The notes beneath the pieces were generated by a model, which saw nothing but the letters and a program-made list of their open reading frames with translations, was not told where the DNA came from and ran no database searches. Source: an uncultured Collinsella sp. (lineage in GTDB: Bacteria; Actinomycetota; Coriobacteriia; Coriobacteriales; Coriobacteriaceae). From it: a stretch of DNA of 6,886 nt. The stretch lies in NCBI GenBank assembly GCA_900550815.1, contig URTW01000107.1, positions 1 through 6,886 on the forward strand, written 5' to 3'. A program made the translations under genes and the position numbers. Positions 1-6,686 of this stretch are shown here, one piece after another (position 1 is the first letter of the stretch; every line of letters starts with the position of its first letter).

Positions 1-246
1 AAAAAGAGCAGCTTTCGCAACGAAAGCCACTGGTTTCAGCGCGTAAGCCAGCCCAACCGCACCTAACAGCGGCAGCGGCGAAAAAGAAGAACCCAGACCG
101 CACAGCACCAAGTTACCCACCTGGAGCAGCACGCCCAGCAGCATGGGGCCCGTGCACACAATGCCGGCGTAGCCATAGGCGCGCATCGTGGCAAACAGAC
201 CCTTGCGCCTAAACAGGCGTTTAAGCTCAAAACCGATTCCGGCCAC
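1..246 (-). CDS. pelG: PelG, polysaccharide transporter of the Pel synthase complex (5' part, runs off the window)
   Basis: Only the first 82 codons are present; the frame is open to base 1. PelG is an inner-membrane protein of about 450 residues in other species, related to MOP-family flippases, and is thought to carry the growing Pel chain across the membrane together with PelF. I chose the GTG at 246 because the protein then begins with the typical PelG N-terminus (AGIGFELKRLF, then RRKGLFATMRAYGYAG at residues 13-28 and the start of a hydrophobic helix CTGPMLLGVLLQVGNLVL). A purine-rich ribosome binding site (AGGGGGAG, complement of about 253-260) inside the end of pelF lies about seven bases before it. 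The start is three bases beyond the pelF stop codon, so the two are probably coupled. A second hydrophobic stretch begins around residues 57-75. Identification rests on the N-terminal motif plus position after pelF. Confidence 0.9.
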   Translation of the reverse strand, partial: MAGIGFELKRLFRRKGLFATMRAYGYAGIVCTGPMLLGVLLQVGNLVLCGLGSSFSPLPLLGAVGLAYALKPVAFVAKAALF

Positions 247-249
247 CGG

Positions 250-1677
250 CTACTCCCCCTCTCTTGGCAGGTCAAACGCACACGCCGTCTCGTCGTACAG
301 CGCGCGATAGTTGGCGAGCATCTGCTCGTGCAAAAAGTACGTGGCAACGCGGCGCTGGCCGCGCTCCCCCATTTCAATGCGACGGGCGCGGCTTGTGCAC
401 ATGCGCTCCATGGCATCGGCCAAGCCCTTGCGATACATGGGCGGCGTCACAAAACCCGCCACGCCAAAGTCGTCGCCCGGGGCGCCTTCGAGCAGCTCAC
501 GGCAGCAGCCGACCTCGGTTGTCACGCAGGGACGACGTGCGGCAAGCGACTCCAGCACGCTCAGCGGCTGGCCCTCGGAGATGCTCGTCAAAATGGTAAA
601 GTCGAGCTTTTCCATGTACTCGACCACGTTGACGCGACCGGTAAAGATCAGGTCGCGCACGCCCAGGGTATCAACCAGCGCGTGGCATTCGGCGCCATAC
701 TCCTCGTCGTCCACGCCGCCCATGATGTGTAAGCGCACCTTGGGCAGGCGCTCGTGCAGCTCAAAGAACGCATAGATCATGGTCTTGACGTCCTTGATGG
801 GCGCCAGGCGCACCACCGCGCCAATGTCCACCCAGCCGTCATCGGGCTTTAAGGGAATGTCCATAAAGCGATCGAACTGGATGCCGTTGGGAATAACCAG
901 ACATTTGTCCGCATCGCAGCCCATATCAATCTGCGTCTTGCGGGCGTTATGGAACAAACTGGTCACACGGAAGGCACGACGGTAGATCTCCTCCGAAAGC
1001 AGGTAGAAAAAGCGAATCCAGCGGTCCTTAAACGACGGCACCACCCAGTCGGCGCGAATGATCTCTTCCTCGCGTTCGCGGGTATAGATACCGTGCTCGG
1101 TGAGCAGCACCGGCGCATGGTGAACGCTTGACCCCAGGCAGGCGTGCAGGCCGCCGCAGCCGGGCGAGATGGCTTGGTACACATCGGCGACCGGCATCGC
1201 GCTGCCCAGCAGGTAGAGCACGGGCAGCAGCATGGAGCGCATGGTGTGGAATGCGTCGGCAAAAGGCGTGTAGGGATACTCGGCTAGGCACACGTCGCGA
1301 AAGATATCCATAAAGGCGAGGCGCTGCAAAAACGAGAGCGGATGCACGCGGCGGCGCTGGAAGATAACGCACAGCACGACCCAAACAGGATTGGAGAGCG
1401 ACACCAGGCGGCGCAGCGCCTCGCGCGCGCGGTCGTTATAGTCTGCCTCTTCCTGCTCGCCCGAAAGACGCAGGGCATCGTCCAGGAACACCTCGTGCAC
1501 CTCGACGACGTTGCCGGGCAGATCGTAGACAAACTTGCCGCGGTCTTCGGCGTGGGCGCCAATCACCCACAGCACAAACTCGTGCTCGGGCATGGCCGTG
1601 ATGTAGCCGTGCATCCAGGTGGACACGCCGCCGTGCACATAGGGGTAGCAACCCTCGAGTACCAAGCAGATTCTCAT
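250..1677 (-). CDS. pelF: PelF, GT4-family glycosyltransferase that polymerises Pel polysaccharide
   Basis: A 475-residue soluble GT-B glycosyltransferase of family GT4. In known Pel systems PelF uses UDP-activated amino sugars and works at the cytoplasmic face with PelD, PelE and PelG. Seen here: an N-terminal glycine loop in EGCYPYVHGGVSTW (residues 8-21), LLTEHGIYTRERE (191-203), a hinge region leading into VIPNGIQFDRF (261-271), IGAVVRLAPIKDVKT (285-299) for nucleotide-sugar binding, and the C-terminal EX7E motif SEGQPLSVLE with E368 and E376. Length is close to the roughly 500 residues usual for PelF. The start is the ATG at 1677, whose last two bases and the next base form the TGA stop of the preceding gene (ATGA). 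The reading frame stays open upstream to about 2001, but those extra residues have no family resemblance and lie antisense-free inside the deacetylase gene. Stop is TAG at 252-250. Confidence 0.95.
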   Translation of the reverse strand: MRICLVLEGCYPYVHGGVSTWMHGYITAMPEHEFVLWVIGAHAEDRGKFVYDLPGNVVEVHEVFLDDALRLSGEQEEADYNDRAREALRRLVSLSNPVWVVLCVIFQRRRVHPLSFLQRLAFMDIFRDVCLAEYPYTPFADAFHTMRSMLLPVLYLLGSAMPVADVYQAISPGCGGLHACLGSSVHHAPVLLTEHGIYTREREEEIIRADWVVPSFKDRWIRFFYLLSEEIYRRAFRVTSLFHNARKTQIDMGCDADKCLVIPNGIQFDRFMDIPLKPDDGWVDIGAVVRLAPIKDVKTMIYAFFELHERLPKVRLHIMGGVDDEEYGAECHALVDTLGVRDLIFTGRVNVVEYMEKLDFTILTSISEGQPLSVLESLAARRPCVTTEVGCCRELLEGAPGDDFGVAGFVTPPMYRKGLADAMERMCTSRARRIEMGERGQRRVATYFLHEQMLANYRALYDETACAFDLPREGE

Positions 1678-3554
1678 TTGTCGCCACCCTCCTTGCGCGC
1701 AATGGGCACCGTCTTGTCCGTGGCTCTGACCAGGTACAGGTTGCCCGTCAGATGCGTAATCTCGCCACCCGTGACCGCACCTGGCTCGCCGTCGTTGGCG
1801 CGGAACATGAGCCACGCTTCGTCGTGGAAATTGCCCAGGCTGAGCGTCCAGGCATCCGCGCCGGTATCCACGCTCACCGTCACGGACGAAAAGCGCTGGA
1901 TGGCTCCCGAGCACTCCGAACCCGTCTGGTGGCGCAGGTCGGGCGCAGACTTGGTAAGCCACTCCAGGTAGTCGGTCAGGCCGCCCTTGTAGACCTCCCA
2001 ACCCTCCGTAGCGCCGCGATCGGGATCGAGCAGGTCGTCCGGGTGCATAAAGTGCGTGCTCACGTAGTGCATGTTGAGCTCGGACACGGCGGCCAGGCGC
2101 ATATAGGAATCGTCAACCATGCCGCCCGAGACAATACGCGGTTGCTCCACGATGCCATCGCTCGCCACGCCAAACTCCTGCACGTACGGCAGGTCGGTGC
2201 CGTCCTCAAAATACGTACTAGCGATGGTCTTAATGCGCGGAACGTCGGTGCCGATAAGCTTGCGCGCGCGGGCCGAAAGGATATTCGACGGCGGCACGTA
2301 AACCGAGCCGTGCGCGTTGGGCAGCACCTCGTCCTGAAAGGCGATAAGCTCGTCGAGCGATGCAACAAGCGTTTCCTTATTCTTCCACGTCTTGTAATCG
2401 TACAGCGTGCCGTAGTCGGTATCCCAGAGCGCCAGCGGCTGATGGTTGTAGCCGTGAAAGCCTAGCTCTCCGCCCATCTGCAGCAGCATGCCGCCAAAGT
2501 AGCGGAACTGCGTGGTATCGGCCTGGCGCGCGGGCTCGGTCTGGTTGACTGCGTCCTCGTAGTTTTCGATCATCACGCCGGTATAGCGAATGCCATATTT
2601 TTGCGCGAGCTTTTGCAAATCGGGCCACCAGACCTTGGTATAAAAGTCGGCGATGGAAAGGCCGTAGTCGCGCTTGATGTAAGTACCGTCGCCCGAGGGC
2701 ACGGGGCTGGGAAAGTCGTCCAGATAGAACACGGCACTGTTGATGACAGGATAGGCCGTAGCATCGCCCAACAGGCTGATTGCCGCAGCATAGAAGCCAC
2801 GTATGACCTTGTCGTAGATGCCGATGTTGCACACCACGGTGCGTCCGCTACCACAGTCATTGGACCAAATGAGCGGGGCGCCCGCATCGCCGGTCTTAGC
2901 CCACTCACGCGCCGTCTCGCACAGCGAAACCGAAAGCGACGAATCAAAGGGGTCCGAGAGCTCGTAGCGCTCTCCCCCGCCCAGCATAAAGTCCTCGCTC
3001 GGCACAATGCTTTCGGCTTTTACATAATCATATCCGGCCGAATCAATGCCAAGCTTGGGAGCAATCACTTGCAGGTAGCTCGAGTTATCCGGCGTCATGG
3101 CGAGCATATGTGAACCACCGGCACTCACCCATCTCTTTATATCGGTCAGGTGCGTACCGAGCCCATCGAGCGACGGCATGAGCAAAATCACGCGATCGAA
3201 GGAGGTCAGTGAGGGAATGGTATCCGCGCCATCCAGGGCAAGGTCCACGTCGCGGTGCGTGATCTTCATGTCGAGCAGGATCTGGTCAAACTGCTCCTTT
3301 ACGTTCTCGACGCCGTCTTGATCGGTATCGGTAATGACCAGGCACGTCGGCTTTTGGCCAAACATTGCAGAGGAGGCCGGCACCGCGTCGTTGGCGGCAA
3401 GCATCCCCAGCTTGTGCTGGCCCGCACTGTACTGCACGCCGGCGCGCTCCACCAGCCGCACAGCGGCGCTGGCAAAAAAAGCCGCCCCCGCCCCGAGCAG
3501 TCCCATCCAGCGAAAATGGCCCGCACGGTCGCGGATATGCTGCACCACGCTCAT
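1674..3554 (-). CDS. pelA: PelA-like membrane-anchored polysaccharide deacetylase (DUF2194, deacetylase-only form)
   Basis: A 626-residue protein expected to remove acetyl groups from the exported Pel chain outside the membrane. Residues 16-32 are hydrophobic after a basic N-terminus and look like an uncleaved signal anchor. Residues 68-270 form an alpha/beta region (CLVITDTDQDG, VILLMPSLDGLG) resembling the flavodoxin/amidotransferase-like part of DUF2194 proteins. The carbohydrate-esterase-4-like core follows: FYLDDFPSP with D279/D280, GFHGYNHQ with H367 and H371 (metal-binding HxxxH type), YVPPSN (419-424) and STHFMHPDD with H501 and H504. Residues 555-615 are beta-rich and may be a carbohydrate-binding or packing domain. 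The hydrolase domain of Pseudomonas PelA is absent, as in Gram-positive loci. I chose the ATG at 3554 rather than the one at 3578: it overlaps the pelE stop (ATGA) and has AGAGGAGG just upstream. Assignment as the locus deacetylase is firm; the exact substrate is inferred. Confidence 0.9.
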   Translation of the reverse strand: MSVVQHIRDRAGHFRWMGLLGAGAAFFASAAVRLVERAGVQYSAGQHKLGMLAANDAVPASSAMFGQKPTCLVITDTDQDGVENVKEQFDQILLDMKITHRDVDLALDGADTIPSLTSFDRVILLMPSLDGLGTHLTDIKRWVSAGGSHMLAMTPDNSSYLQVIAPKLGIDSAGYDYVKAESIVPSEDFMLGGGERYELSDPFDSSLSVSLCETAREWAKTGDAGAPLIWSNDCGSGRTVVCNIGIYDKVIRGFYAAAISLLGDATAYPVINSAVFYLDDFPSPVPSGDGTYIKRDYGLSIADFYTKVWWPDLQKLAQKYGIRYTGVMIENYEDAVNQTEPARQADTTQFRYFGGMLLQMGGELGFHGYNHQPLALWDTDYGTLYDYKTWKNKETLVASLDELIAFQDEVLPNAHGSVYVPPSNILSARARKLIGTDVPRIKTIASTYFEDGTDLPYVQEFGVASDGIVEQPRIVSGGMVDDSYMRLAAVSELNMHYVSTHFMHPDDLLDPDRGATEGWEVYKGGLTDYLEWLTKSAPDLRHQTGSECSGAIQRFSSVTVSVDTGADAWTLSLGNFHDEAWLMFRANDGEPGAVTGGEITHLTGNLYLVRATDKTVPIARKEGGDK

Positions 3555-4456
3555 CGGGCCTCCTCTCCGTTGCGCCAAAACGCCAGTTCCTCGCGGTTGG
3601 CGGCGCCCAAGTACACATGCTGTTTGTCGATCGCATCGATCACGCGGTGGACTTCGTCACCGTCGCGGCGCATCACCGCCAGGCGCAGGCAAAGCATCCA
3701 AACCTCCTGCTCCTCGGGCACGTCGAGCACCAGCTGGTCGGTCACGGCCTGCGCCTCGTCGATCTGTCCAACATCGGCCAGCGCCGTAGCATACCGAATG
3801 CGCAGCTCAAAGGTGTCCTCGCGCTCGCAGCGACGTGCAAGCAGGCGCGCATACTGCTGACGCTGAATCTGAGCCACGCGCCCCTCGGCCACGCCCGAGT
3901 CCAAGTATTCACCAAGAAAATCGCAGTATTCGTTGAGGTTATGCGCACTCGGGTCGGTCTTAAAGGCGCGCTCCAGCTGCTGCAGTTTAAGGTCGGACTC
4001 CTTGGAGATCCGCGCCACCGCCGTCGCGGCATAGTGCGCCACCTCTACGTCGTCATTAAGCTTAGCCGCCTGCAGCTGCGCCAGGTACGCATCGGGCTCC
4101 TCGGTGAGCATGGAGAGCATTAGGCGGCGCCGGTCTGCCGGGTCGTTGACGATGAGCGCCTCCTCGAGCGGGATCACGCCCGCATCGTCCTCACCACTCG
4201 GTACCGACATACTACTATGCAGGTCGTCGTTGAAGCGCAGCGACTCCAGCGCAGACTCTTTCAGCCCCTCGCCAACCACCGCGCTGCGGACCGATAGCAG
4301 AACCACCAGCAACGGGCCCCACAGCGGCACCAGCACTATCACAGCCAGCATGTGCCCGCGCACTGGCAGCAGGCCCAGCCTCATAAGCGTCCACAGCATC
4401 AGGCAAACCAGCGCATGAATCAGCAGCACGACGGCAGCACCGACAAGCGAGATCAC
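3551..4456 (-). CDS. pelE: PelE, membrane scaffold protein with TPR-like helices
   Basis: A 301-residue protein. Two membrane segments are visible at residues 3-26 and 36-56, followed by a linker with PLEEALIVND (96-105) and then an all-helical region from about 117 to the end. The helices have TPR-like character, for example VEVAHYAATAVARISKESD (137-155) and RYATALADVGQIDEAQAVTD (221-240). In Pseudomonas, PelE interacts with PelD and other members of the inner-membrane synthase complex; it has no known catalytic role. Length is a little below the roughly 330 residues of the Pseudomonas protein. The start is GTG at 4456, overlapping the pelD stop as GTGA, with GAGGGGAG a few bases upstream. 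PelE sequences diverge strongly, so the call rests on membrane topology, helical repeats, the HYAAT segment that I recall from Gram-positive PelE, and the position between pelD and the deacetylase. Confidence 0.85.
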   Translation of the reverse strand: MISLVGAAVVLLIHALVCLMLWTLMRLGLLPVRGHMLAVIVLVPLWGPLLVVLLSVRSAVVGEGLKESALESLRFNDDLHSSMSVPSGEDDAGVIPLEEALIVNDPADRRRLMLSMLTEEPDAYLAQLQAAKLNDDVEVAHYAATAVARISKESDLKLQQLERAFKTDPSAHNLNEYCDFLGEYLDSGVAEGRVAQIQRQQYARLLARRCEREDTFELRIRYATALADVGQIDEAQAVTDQLVLDVPEEQEVWMLCLRLAVMRRDGDEVHRVIDAIDKQHVYLGAANREELAFWRNGEEAR

Positions 4457-6591
4457 GCGGCACTCCCCTCACCGTCACCGGTGTAAGAGATGTGCTGCAG
4501 CAACGCCACGATGTCCTCGCCATCGACGGGCTCCACCGCAATCTGCTTTGCGCTCAGGCGCTCGCGGATAATGGGCAGATCGCACGTCTTTGCCTGGCGC
4601 ATAAGCAGGTAGAGCACGTTGCCGTCGACCAAGCCCGCCGCGTCGCTCTCGCGGATTGCCGACCCAATTGCGCCCACCAGCTCGCCGACAGGCTCCATGC
4701 CCGGTACCACGCGCAGGAGCAAAAAACTCCCCATCTTGCTATCTGCCAGCGCCTGCTCCGCCGCGAGCTCTTGGCCAAAGGCCGCCTGCTTGAGCACGCA
4801 AGTGCCGTCAACGCAGCGTTTATCCTGCGCCACCGCCTCATAATCAAAGGCACGGCCCAACGCGCTTTCGACCAGGCCACACAAGATGCGGAACAAGTTT
4901 TGATAATAGAGGGTCATTTGGTTTTCGGCCGCACGGCGCACAAAGATCAACACGGCGGATGCCCCGTCGCGCTCGATCGTGTATCCAAACGTGGGAAGCC
5001 CCGGCGTCAGCTCGCGATTCACCCACAGGTTCGAACGACCCCCGTCGCCCAAAAGAGGTGCAAGCTGCTCAAGCGTGAGCGAGCGTGCGGCATCTTCGGC
5101 AATCGCGGGACTTGCTGCCACCAGGCGTGCAAATGCCCCGCCCGAAACATGGTAGATCGCCACCGAATCGTTCTCGAGGATCTCGCCCAGAAGCTCGCAG
5201 CACTTGCGATAGATGTCGCGTGGGTTGAGCACGTCGAGCTCCTGCGTCACGGCAAAGATCTTGCCAAAGCTGTCGTGGCGACCCACGATCTGGCGCCTGT
5301 ACGCGCGCTTGTCCTCGATCGCGTCGTGGTAGAGCTGCGTAAGGAAGGTATTGCGGTTGCGCACGAGCTCGTTTTGATCGCGCTCCGCCCTAATGGCTTC
5401 GCTGTTGCGCAGCTGCACATAGCCGCACACGGCACCCACAACAAAGTACGCAATAAACGGCAGCCAGTTGGACGGCTCATAGAAAAGGCCCTGGAAGGTA
5501 TAGCCGTACTGAGTAAAGTAGCTCGCGGCCAAACCCACCGACGCCAGCAGCGCCGCAACCAGGCCAAAGTCCAAGCCATACAGCGTGCCGATCAGCACCA
5601 CGTAGAGCAGGCGATAGTCGAGCACGTAGAGCTGGGCCGATAGGGAGAACAGGAGCTCCAGCACCACGAACAGGACCCAGGCAACGCCCGTCTCTAGACA
5701 TTTAATAGGCAGCGGGCGCATTTGGATGCGGTCGATAGCGGCGCGCAAGGGGTTGACTTTCTTTGCGCGGCCAGCATCCCAACGCGCTTGAATGGTCGAA
5801 AGATCGCGCAGCAAGGCGTAGCGCTGAAACCAGCCAAAGCGTGCGCGAGCGACGTCGCTGGCGGGCAGGGTGTAGCCGGCGGAATCGCCATAGGCAACGG
5901 CAAGGCCGGGGAACACCGCCTTGAGGGCGTCCCCCACCTCCCCCGCCGTGTGAAGGAAGGCATCAGCAACGTCGAGCGTCTCAAAAGAGGCATCCCAGCT
6001 GTCGAAGATACGGCGTACCAGCACCGCTAGCTCCTCGGTGCACAGCAGGGGGAACGCCGCATCCTCCCCGCCCTGCAGAGCAACCGAGCCGGTTGAGCAC
6101 GCGTCGAACAACGGCACCAAAAACGGATCTTCCAGCGTGGCGGAGGCAGTGTACAGGAAGGGCACGCGCAGGATCTTGGTCTGAACGCCATCGCGAGCAG
6201 CGTAGTAGCGGCACAGGTCGTTGGCCGCGCGCGCGATATTGCCCTTGCCCGTTCGCCCCGCGGCATCGGCGGCACCCTCGGCACCTGCGGGCCCCGCTAC
6301 ATACAGCAGTTGGACCCGGCGACCCGCACACGCACGAAAGACCGTGCGCAGCAGCTCGATATCGCCCACGGTATCGGTATGCGGGGTAAGGTAATTAGAC
6401 AGGTAGACCACGCGTTCGAACTCGTAGGCCTGATCCAGGTGTTGCAGAAGCTCTTTCCACGAGGCATGGGGCGATGACTCGTCGCGGCGCGTGTCCTGCG
6501 CGGCTACGACCTGCACATGGTCCTCGGGGAACGCCTTGGCACAAAAGTCATCGTCAACATATGCGGTGTTGCCAACAACCAGCACCTCCAT
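4453..6591 (-). CDS. pelD: PelD, c-di-GMP receptor of the Pel synthase, fused to an N-terminal SDR-like domain
   Basis: A 712-residue protein, much longer than the roughly 455 of Pseudomonas PelD. Domains in order: residues 1-275 resemble an extended short-chain dehydrogenase/epimerase Rossmann fold (VLVVGN, then VVYLSNYLTP at 61-70, VQLLYVAGP at 93-101, a helix ending YYAARDG, then TKILRVPFLYT at 138-148). Residues 300-318, 325-340, 341-358 and 375-393 are four membrane helices, the classic PelD number. Residues 395-440 are charged and probably a coiled-coil stalk. Residues 440-580 fit a GAF domain and 595-700 a degenerate GGDEF domain. In the latter, R647-E-S-D650 aligns with the inhibitory c-di-GMP site RxxD of diguanylate cyclases, five residues before DGNVL, which stands where GGDEF should be; R678 is at the spacing of the secondary I-site arginine. 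The protein should therefore bind c-di-GMP without making it and activate PelF/PelG. The ATG at 6591 has GGGGAGGGG six bases upstream. Confidence 0.9.
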   Translation of the reverse strand: MEVLVVGNTAYVDDDFCAKAFPEDHVQVVAAQDTRRDESSPHASWKELLQHLDQAYEFERVVYLSNYLTPHTDTVGDIELLRTVFRACAGRRVQLLYVAGPAGAEGAADAAGRTGKGNIARAANDLCRYYAARDGVQTKILRVPFLYTASATLEDPFLVPLFDACSTGSVALQGGEDAAFPLLCTEELAVLVRRIFDSWDASFETLDVADAFLHTAGEVGDALKAVFPGLAVAYGDSAGYTLPASDVARARFGWFQRYALLRDLSTIQARWDAGRAKKVNPLRAAIDRIQMRPLPIKCLETGVAWVLFVVLELLFSLSAQLYVLDYRLLYVVLIGTLYGLDFGLVAALLASVGLAASYFTQYGYTFQGLFYEPSNWLPFIAYFVVGAVCGYVQLRNSEAIRAERDQNELVRNRNTFLTQLYHDAIEDKRAYRRQIVGRHDSFGKIFAVTQELDVLNPRDIYRKCCELLGEILENDSVAIYHVSGGAFARLVAASPAIAEDAARSLTLEQLAPLLGDGGRSNLWVNRELTPGLPTFGYTIERDGASAVLIFVRRAAENQMTLYYQNLFRILCGLVESALGRAFDYEAVAQDKRCVDGTCVLKQAAFGQELAAEQALADSKMGSFLLLRVVPGMEPVGELVGAIGSAIRESDAAGLVDGNVLYLLMRQAKTCDLPIIRERLSAKQIAVEPVDGEDIVALLQHISYTGDGEGSAA

Positions 6592-6594
6592 GGC

Positions 6595-6608
6595 GCACCC
6601 CTCCCCTA
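6595..6608 (-). promoter_or_regulatory. Ribosome binding site of pelD
   Basis: The complement of this stretch reads TTAGGGGAGGGGTG, a strong purine-rich Shine-Dalgarno sequence ending about six bases before the ATG at 6591. It settles that ATG as the pelD start and thereby makes the SDR-like domain part of the protein rather than untranslated sequence. Confidence 0.65.
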
Positions 6609-6611
6609 AAA

Positions 6612-6660
6612 TCCACTTCGTTCATAGTCAAACATGCGTATTTTACGCTGTCAACGCGAG
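6612..6660 (-). promoter_or_regulatory. Candidate promoter region of the pel operon
   Basis: On the minus strand there is a perfect TTGACA (complement of 6649-6654) and, nine bases into its downstream side, TAAAAT (complement of 6640-6645), a five-of-six match to a -10 box. They are too close together to be one promoter. TTGACA would pair with weak -10 sequences near 6625-6632 at 17-19 base spacing, whereas TAAAAT has only a poor -35 (GTTTCA, complement of 6662-6667, 16-base spacing). Either would give a leader of roughly 30-45 bases before pelD. The region is where a promoter is expected, because no gene precedes pelD on this strand in the window; which elements are used cannot be told from sequence. 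Confidence 0.35.
6636..6648. repeat. 13-base inverted repeat overlapping the candidate pel promoter
   Basis: GCGTA and TACGC are perfect 5-base inverted arms separated by three T on the plus strand. The repeat covers the TAAAAT candidate -10 box and directly follows the TTGACA candidate -35 on the minus strand, so it could be an operator. It is short enough to occur by chance, and no regulator gene lies in the window. Confidence 0.3.
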
Positions 6661-6686
6661 TTGAAACGCCTTTAAGGCTGTTTTAA

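Noticed and set aside
63..416. Minus-strand frame of 117 codons spanning the pelF/pelG junction
   Set aside because: Out-of-frame shadow of pelF and pelG with a Cys/Arg/Ala-rich product.
1678..2001. Upstream extension of pelF to an earlier ATG at 2001
   Set aside because: The extra 108 residues are Arg/Gly-rich with no PelF similarity and overlap the deacetylase gene. The ATG at 1677 begins exactly with the GT4 N-terminal strand and overlaps the preceding stop codon.
1752..2465. Plus-strand open frame of 237 codons opposite the deacetylase gene
   Set aside because: Antisense to the conserved catalytic motifs of the deacetylase; no recognisable protein features.
3555..3578. Earlier start of the deacetylase at 3578
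   Set aside because: It would add eight residues (MAQRRGGP) encoded by the ribosome binding site region itself; the ATG at 3554 has AGAGGAGG upstream and the same overlap pattern as its neighbours.
3365..4123. Plus-strand open frame of 252 codons across the pelE/pelA junction
   Set aside because: Low-complexity Arg/Pro/Ala product antisense to two identified genes.
4852..4866. RAFD at PelD residues 580-583 as the c-di-GMP RxxD site
   Set aside because: It lies at the GAF/GGDEF boundary, not at the I-site position; RESD at 647-650 has the exact canonical spacing to the decayed GGDEF signature.
4492..5643. Plus-strand open frame of 383 codons opposite pelD
   Set aside because: It lies wholly antisense to pelD, whose domains are recognisable. 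The product is rich in H, R, A and L with no family pattern, typical of antisense frames in GC-rich DNA, and there is no ribosome binding site.
6664..6684. Imperfect hairpin (AAACGCC / GGC-T-GTTT with loop TTTAA) as a terminator
   Set aside because: The stem is only seven pairs with a bulge, the following T run is very short, and no intact gene ends just before it on either strand.
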